Of a stretch of 64,000 nt of DNA, positions 24,534 to 31,921 are shown piece after piece. Source of the DNA: JAKSCF01 sp028279945. GTDB lineage: Bacteria > Bacillota > Clostridia > Peptostreptococcales > JAAYPU01. The position numbers were made by a program, and so were the translations under genes. The notes beneath the pieces were generated by a model that had not been told where the DNA came from, searched no databases, and saw only the letters and a list, made by a program, of their open reading frames with translations. Within the stretch, counting starts at the first letter, position 1. Every line of letters begins with the position of its first letter. The stretch spans positions 1 through 64,000 of the forward strand of contig JANQMT010000107.1 in the NCBI GenBank assembly GCA_028279945.1, in the 5' to 3' direction.

Positions 24534-24860
24534 GGGCGTATGTAATATACCCCTGCATTTATATTTTAAAATACAGCAGGAGCGTGAGGCTATCGAAAAA
24601 TGAATACAGGCGTATAAATATTTGTTTATGCATTCATTTGGAGAAAATTTGATGGCATATGAACTATAAAAGTCTAACCGCAAACAATCGCCGTCCATGA
24701 CTTAAGTTTGCTAACAAACGTCCTGTTTGTTCACGACTTTTATAGCCCATCTACCACCTAAATTTTCTGACCAAATGAACACAAAAAAACAAATATTCAT
24801 ACACCTGTATTCATTTTTGTAGTACTTTTTAGATAACCTGGGGGCGTATTACATACGCCC
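24534..24860. repeat. REPIN-like element: two inverted palindromes around a long fold-back
   Basis: Copies E (24534-24556) and F (24841-24860) of the GGGCGTAT family lie in inverted orientation and flank an imperfect inverted repeat with arms of about 80 bp (24596-24674 and 24735-24818). The arms share TGAATACAGG/CCTGTATTCA and ACTATAAAAGTC/GACTTTTATAG. The 60-nt apical region has its own perfect hairpin, AACAAAC-GTCCT-GTTTGTT (24713-24731). There is no ORF. The element fills most of the 446-bp gap between the activase operon and the GH18 gene and ends 11 bp from the GH18 stop. Confidence 0.85.
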
Positions 24861-24871
24861 TTAATTTGATA

Positions 24872-26164
24872 TTATACGGTTCGGTCTTGTTTAGATATTC
24901 TGAAGTTATCGCTAAGTAAGAGCCAGTTTTGAGGAAACTTGTTTCCCAGCACCCAATAAAATATACCTCTTAATCCGTAATCTTTTACGACATCGAATTT
25001 GGCTTGGATGCTTCGAGCATCTTCAAACCAGACAACATGGTATACACCGTCTTCATCATAGTAGTTAAAGTATGGTGCTTGGCTTTCAGGATCATAGTTG
25101 ATGGTTGCACCATATTGAGCGGCTAGTGCAATGGCTTCTTGCGGGTCAAGGGTTTTAGCCCACTGACCACCTCTCTCATAAGGTAATTTCCAATCGTAGC
25201 CGTAAAGAGGGGCTCCCATTAATATTTTTTCCGGGGGAATCACCGATACGGCAAAATCCAGTACTCGCTTGACTTCATCGATAGGGGATACGGCCAAAGG
25301 CGGACCTCCGGACCAGCCCCACTCATACGTCATAATCATTACGTAGTCTACTACCTCTCCTATAGCCTGGTAGTTATGTCCTTCATAGAGCGTTCCCAGC
25401 TGTTCTTCCGATAGTTTTGGAGCAAGCGCCACAGATACTTCATAACCTTGAGGTCTAAGCACATCTACTGTTCGTTGTAAAAAGTTGACATAGTTTTCTC
25501 TGTTTTCTCTTCCTAAGTATTCTAAATCGAAATTAACACCTACATACCCTTTCTCCTGCATGGTCGTCAGTATCTCATTGATTAATACATCCTGTGCCGC
25601 TTCATCGGATAATACTGCTGTTGCAATATCTTGATCAAAGGTTCCGTCTTTAAAGTTGGTGATGACCATAAGTGGTAGGTTTCTATTGTATTGGGCGGCA
25701 TTGAGTGCCGCTGTATCATCCGGTGGATTCAGCGTCCCGTCAGGGTTCATGGTATAACTAAATATATTGAGGTAGGTCAGATATGGCCCTACTTCAGCTA
25801 TATCTTCCGCTGCCCTTTCTCGGGATATGGCTAAATCTACAAATGCAGCGGTTTCTATTTCCGGGCGAAATCCTTGAGGAATATACAGTCTTAATCCCGG
25901 CATCACCAGATTTGGATTGTATATACCATTAATAGCTATGAGCTCATCAACAGGAATGCCGTATAGATTACTAATGGTGGTTAGATTTTCTCCCGGTTGA
26001 ACAAAATGGTACCTGCCTTGAATAGGAATCACCAAATTTTGCCCTACCACTAAATTATCTGTATTTTCAAGCTGATTTGCTGATATAATTCGGTCTGGAT
26101 ATACACTATAAATATTAGAAATGCCCCATATAGTCTCTCCCGGTTTCACAACATGAATCTGCAT
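24872..26164 (-). CDS. LysM-LysM-GH18 spore-cortex-type glucosaminidase
   Basis: Two N-terminal LysM peptidoglycan-binding repeats (about 1-46 and 51-96; VKPGETIWGISNIY, VQPGENLTTISNLYG) precede a glycoside hydrolase 18 domain (about 105-425). The catalytic motif is GVNFDLEYLG, in which Glu is the acid/base; MIMTYEWGWSGGPPLAVSP is also typical. This is the architecture of YaaH/SleL spore-germination N-acetylglucosaminidases. There is no classical signal peptide, also usual for that group. Preceded by a structured repeat region, so the promoter is not obvious; monocistronic. Confidence 0.9.
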   Translation of the reverse strand: MQIHVVKPGETIWGISNIYSVYPDRIISANQLENTDNLVVGQNLVIPIQGRYHFVQPGENLTTISNLYGIPVDELIAINGIYNPNLVMPGLRLYIPQGFRPEIETAAFVDLAISRERAAEDIAEVGPYLTYLNIFSYTMNPDGTLNPPDDTAALNAAQYNRNLPLMVITNFKDGTFDQDIATAVLSDEAAQDVLINEILTTMQEKGYVGVNFDLEYLGRENRENYVNFLQRTVDVLRPQGYEVSVALAPKLSEEQLGTLYEGHNYQAIGEVVDYVMIMTYEWGWSGGPPLAVSPIDEVKRVLDFAVSVIPPEKILMGAPLYGYDWKLPYERGGQWAKTLDPQEAIALAAQYGATINYDPESQAPYFNYYDEDGVYHVVWFEDARSIQAKFDVVKDYGLRGIFYWVLGNKFPQNWLLLSDNFRISKQDRTV

Positions 26165-26680
26165 AATATAACTCTCCTTTTATGACCTAACAGCAATTTT
26201 GAAGCCCTAGCCAGAATCTCTGATTCTGATAGCAGGTCTCATGCAAGGAGACAGAAATTTTTAATTTCGTCTTCGACACTGCCCAATTCCGATGTAGGTC
26301 TTATACAAGTGGAACTCTTCAATCTTTGATTGATTTGAGTTGCCATTTGCAACGAAACAGAAATCTCTGATTTCGTCGTTGAGACTGCTAAACTCTCCAA
26401 TTTCCAATTGGATAGAGTTTTTCAGTTATTGGTCGTAGGTCAAACGCAAGACTGCGCAACCTATTTAAAACCATTCAAATTACTTTAAGGTCATGTTACT
26501 TTATATTTGTCTTTTTTTAAAAGCATTACTATATATCAATATATTCTTGTTTCTTGGAAAAAGTGTAAATATAAGGTGTGATTTAAGATTTTAGATTTAG
26601 GATTTAAGATGGATGGTTGAATATAAAAATATGGACCGGTCGCCATGACCAGTCCGTATTGTTTTAAGGATATACTTACT
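26165..26680. repeat. 516-bp gap with a string of mini-hairpins
   Basis: Between 26205 and 26420 the plus strand carries six successive short hairpins, five with 3-nt loops: GAATC-tct-GATTC, GAAATT-ttt-AATTTC, CAATC-ttt-GATTG, GTTGC-cattt-GCAAC, GAAATC-tct-GATTTC and CCAATT-tcc-AATTGG, several nested in longer stems. They are interleaved with three copies of a G(C/T)AGGTC-N4-(A/G)CAAG-like word (26233, 26294, 26434). The element ends in CTGTTAGGTCAT (minus strand) directly before the GH18 ribosome-binding site. A shorter relative lies at 31620-31760. The remainder of the gap is AT-rich and includes the rqcP terminator. Confidence 0.75.
26628..26660 (-). terminator. Terminator after rqcP
   Basis: 9-bp core stem GGACTGGTC/GACCGGTCC (minus strand) extended by AATAC/ATATT pairs, 5-nt loop, followed by a T-rich tail. 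It starts about 20 bases after the rqcP stop. Confidence 0.8.
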
Positions 26681-26923
26681 TTATTCTATAATTTCAAACA
26701 TTTCGCTTGCGGTATCTTTTGTAGCATGTTCAGTTATTTTTTTTATTTTTGCTTTTAATTCAGAACCGCTGTAAATGATGGTAATTACATCATCGACTTG
26801 TACTTCACTTCCTGCTTTTGCAGGTTTATCATTAATTAAAATGCGGCCTTGATCACAAGCCTCTTTTGCCATGGTGCGCCTTTTGATCAGCCTAGATATT
26901 TTTAAAAATTTGTCTATTCTCAA
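26681..26923 (-). CDS. rqcP: RqcP (YabO/HslR-like) S4-domain RNA-binding protein
   Basis: 80-residue protein with a single S4 domain (MRIDKFLKISRLIKRRTMAKEACDQGRILINDKPAKAG). In Firmicutes RqcP works with RqcH in ribosome-associated quality control, adding alanine tails to stalled nascent chains on 50S subunits. It starts with TTG 26923 behind AGAGG. It lies downstream of hup as in many Clostridia. The yabP-yabQ-divIC genes that often follow are absent; a terminator and repeats come next. Confidence 0.9.
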   Translation of the reverse strand: MRIDKFLKISRLIKRRTMAKEACDQGRILINDKPAKAGSEVQVDDVITIIYSGSELKAKIKKITEHATKDTASEMFEIIE

Positions 26924-26940
26924 AATATTTACCTCTTATC

Positions 26941-26973
26941 AAAGAAAAGCAGCTGTTTAGCTGCTTTTCTTTT
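26941..26973 (-). terminator. Terminator after hup
   Basis: 13-bp perfect stem AAAGAAAAGCAGC/GCTGCTTTTCTTT with a 6-nt loop in the 55-bp hup-rqcP gap. U-rich on both strands. It allows high hup expression with reduced read-through into rqcP. Confidence 0.85.
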
Positions 26974-26978
26974 TATCA

Positions 26979-27257
26979 TTACTTATTTACAGAATCTTTT
27001 AATGCTTTACCTGCTTTAAATACAGGTGCTTTTGAAGCTGGAATTTTAATAACTTCACCAGGTTTTCTTGGGTTTCTACCTTGTCTAGCTTTTCTTTCTC
27101 TTACTTCAAAAGTTCCGAAACCTATTAATTGAACTTTCTCTCCAGATACAAGTGCTCCTTCTACGCTAGCGATGAAAGCGTTTACTGCAGCTTCAGCATC
27201 CTTCTTAGTAAATCCAGTTTTTTCTGCTACGCTAGCAACTAATTCAGCTTTGTTCAC
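26979..27257 (-). CDS. hup: HU-family DNA-binding protein
   Basis: Histone-like protein that bends and compacts DNA as a dimer. 92 residues with NKAELVASVAEKTGFTKKDAE, GFGTFEVRERKARQGRNPRKPGEVIKIPA (the beta-arm with the intercalating proline) and a C-terminal helix. Length and sequence are canonical. It starts with GTG 27257 seven bases after GAGGAGG. Confidence 0.97.
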   Translation of the reverse strand: MNKAELVASVAEKTGFTKKDAEAAVNAFIASVEGALVSGEKVQLIGFGTFEVRERKARQGRNPRKPGEVIKIPASKAPVFKAGKALKDSVNK

Positions 27258-27316
27258 AAAATAACCTCCTCATAATTAGAATCCTTTTTAAATAGGCCAA
27301 TACCAATATTATTATT

Positions 27317-28312
27317 CTACTTCTTTTGAAAAAATCCTTCTTTTTTGTCACTTTTTCTAAAATTTTTTTTTGCTTCCTCCCATAAATGGTCCATTTCGGT
27401 TAAATTCATTTCCTCAAGACGCTTTCCCATACGCTTTGATTCTTGCTCAATATAGCTAAAACGGTTGATAAATTTATTAAAGGTTGTATTCAATGCCTGT
27501 TCCGGTTCTATGCCAAGAAATCGAGCTACATTCACCACTGCAAACAGCAGATCACCTAATTCTTCCTGTGTTTTCTCTTTGTCTTGGCCTTCATAAATAT
27601 CCAATAATTCATTTAATTCTTCTTGGACTTTATCAAAAGCATCTTCTACATAATCCCAATCAAAACCTACTTGAGCTGCTTTTTTTTGAACTTTATAGCT
27701 TTTCATTAATGCCGGGAGTTGGCTGGGAATGTCTTGCATTTGCTCCGTGTAGGATTTTAATTGTTTTTCATTCTTTTTCATTTCTTCCCATGTCAACAAT
27801 GCTTTTTCAGTATTTTCGGCATTTACGTTTCCAAATACATGAGGATGACGATAAATCATTTTATGGGATACTTTTTTTATAACTTGTTGGATATCAAATG
27901 TACTTTTTTCCTCTGCTATGTTTGCATGAAATACAACTTGCAGTAATAAATCTCCTAATTCCTCCTCCAATGAATCCATATTTTTATGGTCGATAGCATC
28001 GATAACTTCATATGCTTCTTCAATTAAACATGGCTTCAAACTTTCATGTGTTTGTTCCTTATCCCAAGGACATCCATTTTCTCCTCTAAGGCCTTTTAGG
28101 ATATTCACCAAATTTTCCATTAAATACCCTGTGCTATTATTATCTTCATTTTTATTTGTAGATATACATTGTATTGATAAATCATTGTTTTCTAATACTT
28201 GAAATCGCTCATCATCAGCCAAAATATCCTTAAGCTTGTCCTGAATTAAGGCCACTCTCTTTGGATCAACATTGCTAATGTAGAGAGATTTTGTATTGGG
28301 TTTGGTGTACAT
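27317..28312 (-). CDS. mazG: MazG nucleoside triphosphate pyrophosphohydrolase lacking the methylase domain
   Basis: MazG hydrolyses (d)NTPs to monophosphates and pyrophosphate. The 331-residue product has two MazG domains (about 75-175 and 215-310): GCPWDKEQTHESLKPCLIEEAYEVIDAI with EELGDLLLQVVFHA, and KVQEELNELLD with EELGDLLFAVVNVAR. The EExxE...ExxD metal motifs are intact in both. Firmicutes MazG at this locus is usually fused to an N-terminal tetrapyrrole-methylase domain of about 220 residues. Here only a short leader with TKPNTKSLYISNVD remains, resembling the end of that domain (inference). ATG 28312 has AAGGAT upstream. Confidence 0.9.
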   Translation of the reverse strand: MYTKPNTKSLYISNVDPKRVALIQDKLKDILADDERFQVLENNDLSIQCISTNKNEDNNSTGYLMENLVNILKGLRGENGCPWDKEQTHESLKPCLIEEAYEVIDAIDHKNMDSLEEELGDLLLQVVFHANIAEEKSTFDIQQVIKKVSHKMIYRHPHVFGNVNAENTEKALLTWEEMKKNEKQLKSYTEQMQDIPSQLPALMKSYKVQKKAAQVGFDWDYVEDAFDKVQEELNELLDIYEGQDKEKTQEELGDLLFAVVNVARFLGIEPEQALNTTFNKFINRFSYIEQESKRMGKRLEEMNLTEMDHLWEEAKKNFRKSDKKEGFFQKK

Positions 28313-28367
28313 CTTATATAGAATCCTTTCTTCGTCCAGTTTCCATGAATAATCTGGGCTTGATTTA

Positions 28368-29975
28368 TTATTTCTTCATCAGTTTCATTTTTACTAATAG
28401 TTGTGCAAGTTTCTTACCTCTGGGCAGCATACTAAAATCTTCATAGGTGATGCCCTTTACAGCAATTAAAGCTATTCCATATACAGCTGCACCTGTGCAA
28501 ATGGCCAGCGCTGTAGAAAGATTGTAGCTTACAATATTATTAAATAATTTAAAAGATCCTATTACGGCAATGGTCATGATACCAACAGCGATTACAGGTT
28601 TAATAACCGTTAGTTCTACATTAATTTTAGCGTGTGTATATTTTATTACTGCACGAATATTCAGCAATGTTGCAATCATATAAGCCAGAAGCGTTCCGAA
28701 TGCAGCACCTTTTATGTTGATAGAAGCTATTCCGGTTAGTATGTAGGTGGCTGCAATTTTAAATAACCCACCTATAAACAGGTTCTTGACAGGAATAGAG
28801 GGTTTTCCCAGTCCTTGCAAAATGCCTGTTAGTGTTTGCACTAAAGTTAAGAACACAAGGCCTAAGCCAAGGATGGAAAGACTGGCCGCCGCACTTATTG
28901 CACTGGCTTTCTGCATTGGATATAATAATAACATAATTTGTTCAGATAGAGCCATTATGCCAAATGCACAAGGTAATCCTATGAGCATAGCCACACGTAT
29001 ACCGGTTTCTACATTAAGTTTTAAAAACCCATAATCTCTTCTTTCAAATGCATCGGATATAACAGGTACCAGGCTCATAGCCATCCCCATAGAAAGCACT
29101 TGCGGAAAGTTTATAATAGGCCCAGCCATACCTGTCAGCTGGCCATATAAGCTGTTGGCTGCTTTTGCTGAAAATCCTATAGATTGTAATCTTCTCATTA
29201 CGATGGTCAAATCTATCATATTCATGATAGGCATTATAGCGGCACCAATAGTAATAGGGATCGCTATCACAAAAACACGCTTGAGAATACTTGCTGAGCT
29301 CTCTTGTGAAATTTGTTTTTGTAATTTTATCTCTTCATTGATTCGACTCTTTCTTCCTAAGTAGATAATGATTAATAGTATAGCTCCTCCGAAAGCACCT
29401 GCTGTGGCTCCGAATGATGCGCCGGCAGCTGCTGCTTCAAGCCCTTCTGCCAAAAATATGTAAGCCAGATAAAAACCTATCGCAACTCTGATCAATTGCT
29501 CTACTATTTGTGAAACAGCCGTTGGTTTCATATCTTGAAGACCTTGAAAATATCCTCTGTAAGCTGCCATAATGGGGGTAAATAATAGTGCAGGTGCAAT
29601 AGCTATCATGCTGTAATATCCCCCGGGATTTTTAAATAGGTTAACAATATATTCAGCTCCAAAAAATAAAATGGCCGATGTTGTTATGCCAATTACAAAC
29701 ATTAAAATAAATGAAAGACGAAATACGCGGTGAGCACCATATCTGTTGCCTACCGCATTTTTTTCAGATACGATTTTCGATATTGCTGTGGGTATCCCTG
29801 CTGTCGACAATACTAGTAAAAATACATATATGGGATATGCGGTTTGATAGTACCCCATACCTTCTGAACCGATCATATTCCCTAACGGTATTCTAAAAAA
29901 AGCACCTAAGACTTTTACGATAACACCTGCAGAACCCAGAATGATTGCACCCTGTACGAAAGTTTTTCTGCCCAT
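28368..29975 (-). CDS. spoVB: SpoVB/MurJ-like polysaccharide flippase
   Basis: MOP-superfamily (MATE-like) membrane protein predicted to flip lipid-linked cell-wall precursors, in the spore-cortex SpoVB/YabM group. 535 residues with about 14 TM helices, N-terminal FVQGAIILGSAGVIVKVLGAFFRIPLGNMIG and PIYVFLLVLSTAGIPTAISKIVSE motifs, and a Polysacc_synt_C region. ATG 29975 behind GGAGG is preferred over TTG 29987. It is in the usual locus between spoVT and mazG, but a SpoVB versus YabM distinction cannot be made from sequence alone. Confidence 0.85.
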   Translation of the reverse strand: MGRKTFVQGAIILGSAGVIVKVLGAFFRIPLGNMIGSEGMGYYQTAYPIYVFLLVLSTAGIPTAISKIVSEKNAVGNRYGAHRVFRLSFILMFVIGITTSAILFFGAEYIVNLFKNPGGYYSMIAIAPALLFTPIMAAYRGYFQGLQDMKPTAVSQIVEQLIRVAIGFYLAYIFLAEGLEAAAAGASFGATAGAFGGAILLIIIYLGRKSRINEEIKLQKQISQESSASILKRVFVIAIPITIGAAIMPIMNMIDLTIVMRRLQSIGFSAKAANSLYGQLTGMAGPIINFPQVLSMGMAMSLVPVISDAFERRDYGFLKLNVETGIRVAMLIGLPCAFGIMALSEQIMLLLYPMQKASAISAAASLSILGLGLVFLTLVQTLTGILQGLGKPSIPVKNLFIGGLFKIAATYILTGIASINIKGAAFGTLLAYMIATLLNIRAVIKYTHAKINVELTVIKPVIAVGIMTIAVIGSFKLFNNIVSYNLSTALAICTGAAVYGIALIAVKGITYEDFSMLPRGKKLAQLLVKMKLMKK

Positions 29976-30117
29976 TTTAGCCTCCAAAAACGATATTTAT
30001 TGAATATTATATTTCTTTAACATTCATATTATATCAAAAAAAAAACGGAAGAGTTATCCCAAACTTAAAAAAACTTTAGGATACGATATGGTACATCATT
30101 CATAATGGTAAAAAAGA

Positions 30118-30187
30118 ATAGAGAATAAGATAAGAAACAAGGATACATTGTTTACACCTAACCTGGCTTCTGTCACTTATTCTCTAT
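30118..30187. ncRNA. Possible structured RNA element downstream of spoVT
   Basis: A perfect 12-bp helix ATAGAGAATAAG/CTTATTCTCTAT encloses 46 nt containing a second hairpin (AAACAA-ggataca-TTGTTT) and a small CC/GG stem. It lies in the 264-bp gap between the spoVT stop and the spoVB start. It has no U-tract of terminator type. I do not recognise the family; it could be a leader element of spoVB or a small RNA. Confidence 0.4.
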
Positions 30188-30239
30188 ATCATTCACTTTA
30201 CTATCATATCTATTTTTTGTTAAGTATCTTAAGGAAAAA

Positions 30240-30785
30240 TTACTGTTCCATCTGTTTAGCAAGGAAATTGGCACCTGTCTCTGCGACCTTAAGCTCAATA
30301 TCCCCTAAGTTTCTTCCTTCTTTTGATGCGAATACGATACATCCTATGGTATCTCCTTGAGATATAATGGGTACAATTATTTCTCCTTCTATGGTTTCAT
30401 CCATGTTGTCTGTTGTAATGGGTAGTATTTTATCTTTTTCGTTGATCACTTGTACTGTTTTAGACAGCATACTTTTCTCTATTTCTTTACTTACCCTTTT
30501 ATCTATAAAACTCTTTTTTGCACCGCCTGCCACGGCAATAACCTGGTCCGTATCAGTAATAATTGTAGTATTTCCTAAAATATCATAAACAGACTCTGCG
30601 TATTCAGCCGCAAATTCATTTAATTCACTAATGGGTGAATATTTTTTTAATATGACTTCCCCATCTCGGTCTGTAAATATTTCAAGCGGGTCGCCTTCTC
30701 TGATTCTCAATGTTCTTCTTATTTCTTTTGGAATAACTACCCTACCCAAGTCATCGATACGTCTTACGATACCTGTTGCTTTCAT
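30240..30785 (-). CDS. spoVT: SpoVT, stage V sporulation transcription factor
   Basis: 181 residues: N-terminal AbrB-type swapped-hairpin DNA-binding domain (MKATGIVRRIDDLGRVVIPKEIRRTLRIREGDPLEIF) and a C-terminal GAF-like domain. SpoVT modulates sigma-G-dependent genes in the forespore. Full length and highly conserved. Upstream, a GCATA-N18-AATAATA pattern on the minus strand (30839-30868) is a weak sigma-G/F promoter candidate. RBS GAAGGAGG. Confidence 0.96.
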   Translation of the reverse strand: MKATGIVRRIDDLGRVVIPKEIRRTLRIREGDPLEIFTDRDGEVILKKYSPISELNEFAAEYAESVYDILGNTTIITDTDQVIAVAGGAKKSFIDKRVSKEIEKSMLSKTVQVINEKDKILPITTDNMDETIEGEIIVPIISQGDTIGCIVFASKEGRNLGDIELKVAETGANFLAKQMEQ

Positions 30786-30898
30786 AATAATCCTCCTTCG
30801 GTGATTTTTATAATTATTATCTAAATTTCCATTAAATATATTATTTTACCAAAACGACCTTTTTATGCAGAGTGTTTAGATAATAATTTAGAAAATTT

Positions 30899-30922
30899 AA
30901 AATGAGCCATATGGCTCATTTT
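30899..30922 (-). terminator. Terminator overlapping the transglycosylase stop
   Basis: 24-bp perfect palindrome with arms AAAATGAGCCAT/ATGGCTCATTTT, overlapping the last bases of the gene at 30921 and followed by an A/T-rich minus-strand tail. Confidence 0.75.
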
Positions 30923-31607
30923 ACTCATTAAAATGTTCGTATTTTTTTTCTCTTTTAAGTATACTTCTTGAATAAGATGTTTCATAAGTTTTATGCTTTT
31001 CATAGAATTTCTTTAAATTATAAGGTCCTCTATTGTATTCAGAAAGAATTCTATTGATATTGTCACCATAAGCTGAGCTTAATAGACTAATATAAGCCGT
31101 GCCTAATCCGATATTGTATTCCGGTTCAAATATTCTTTCCGGATCATATTCCATATCCAATTCTTCACCAAACTCTTCTATGAGCCATTTTTCTGTAGGT
31201 GGAATAATCTGAAGATATCCTCTATCCTCATGTGTTCCTACAGAAAACTGGTTAAAATTACTTTCTAAATCGATCATGGCAAGTATTAATGACGGCTTAA
31301 TATTGAATTTTCTTGCGTATGAAATAATGATACATGATGTATCAAAATCCAATGGTGTATGACTTTCTATATTTTTTATCAGTTGCATATCTTCTTGATT
31401 ATCCAGTTGTACATACTTTTTCATTGTATCATTTGCATCGGCCTCCTCTACACATGGTTCCGGAGGGTCACTTACTATGATACTCTCCTCTTGCGGTATT
31501 TCAACAGGTTTAAAAGCTGTGTAGCAAAACACTATCACCACACTCATTAATGAAACAAATATTAACAATATGATTGCTTTATATTTGCTCCAACTCACCA
31601 ATAACAT
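30921..31607 (-). CDS. Membrane-anchored lytic transglycosylase (SLT domain)
   Basis: 228 residues: one N-terminal TM helix (about 9-30), a polar linker of about 60 residues, and a C-terminal Slt/LysM-less goose-lysozyme-type domain. The catalytic Glu is in SLILAMIDLESNFNQFSVG, followed by GYLQIIP and the NIGLGTAYISLL/LSEYNRGP motifs. It cleaves peptidoglycan glycan strands on the outer face of the membrane. RBS GGGAGG. Its upstream region begins with the CTGTTAGGTCAT element shared with the GH18 gene. Confidence 0.88.
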   Translation of the reverse strand: MLLVSWSKYKAIILLIFVSLMSVVIVFCYTAFKPVEIPQEESIIVSDPPEPCVEEADANDTMKKYVQLDNQEDMQLIKNIESHTPLDFDTSCIIISYARKFNIKPSLILAMIDLESNFNQFSVGTHEDRGYLQIIPPTEKWLIEEFGEELDMEYDPERIFEPEYNIGLGTAYISLLSSAYGDNINRILSEYNRGPYNLKKFYEKHKTYETSYSRSILKREKKYEHFNE

Positions 31608-31917
31608 GGTATCCTCCCTTTCATGACCTAACAGTATTCTATAATGCCTAACACAATTTTGATGTAGGCCTGACTTTGTAACTCAATTAAATAGAGCTTT
31701 TCAATAATTGCGGCGTAATTCAAACTCTCCCTAATGGGTCCAGAGTTGTCATTCGCAATGTGGGTAAAAAATCTTGATATTTACCCACATAAAAAATAGG
31801 CATTACTATGCCTATTATTTCCAACCTAACAAATTTTAACACATTTTATTCATAAGTCAATAAAAAAATTCGAAAAATTTTCCAAAAAATAAAAATTGGG
31901 GCGCATACTATACGCCC
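31608..31917. repeat. 310-bp gap with second copy of the mini-hairpin family
   Basis: Positions 31620-31760 are a diverged relative of the array upstream of the GH18 gene. The shared words on the minus strand are CTGTTAGGTCAT next to the RBS, CCTACATC-NN-AATTG, CTCTATTTAATTG/CTCTATCCAATTG, GAGAGTTT, and GC(A/G)AATG(A/G)CAACTC. After it come an ATGTGGGTAAA/TTTACCCACAT stem (31758-31790), the prsA terminator and a palindromic repeat. Confidence 0.65.
31791..31816 (-). terminator. Terminator after prsA
   Basis: 9-bp stem AATAGGCAT/ATGCCTATT with a 4-nt loop, followed directly on the minus strand by TTTTTT. About 100 bases downstream of the prsA stop. Confidence 0.88.
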
Positions 31918-31921
31918 TTAC
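31898..31921. repeat. Palindromic repeat copy G overlapping the prsA stop
   Basis: Variant GGGCGCATACTATACGCCC with the family tail TTAC. The tail supplies the TAA stop codon of prsA (31918-31920), so the element forms the very end of the reading frame. Confidence 0.8.

Noticed and set aside
27484..27882. 132-codon plus-strand frame opposite mazG
   Set aside because: Antisense shadow of conserved MazG motifs, with no RBS.
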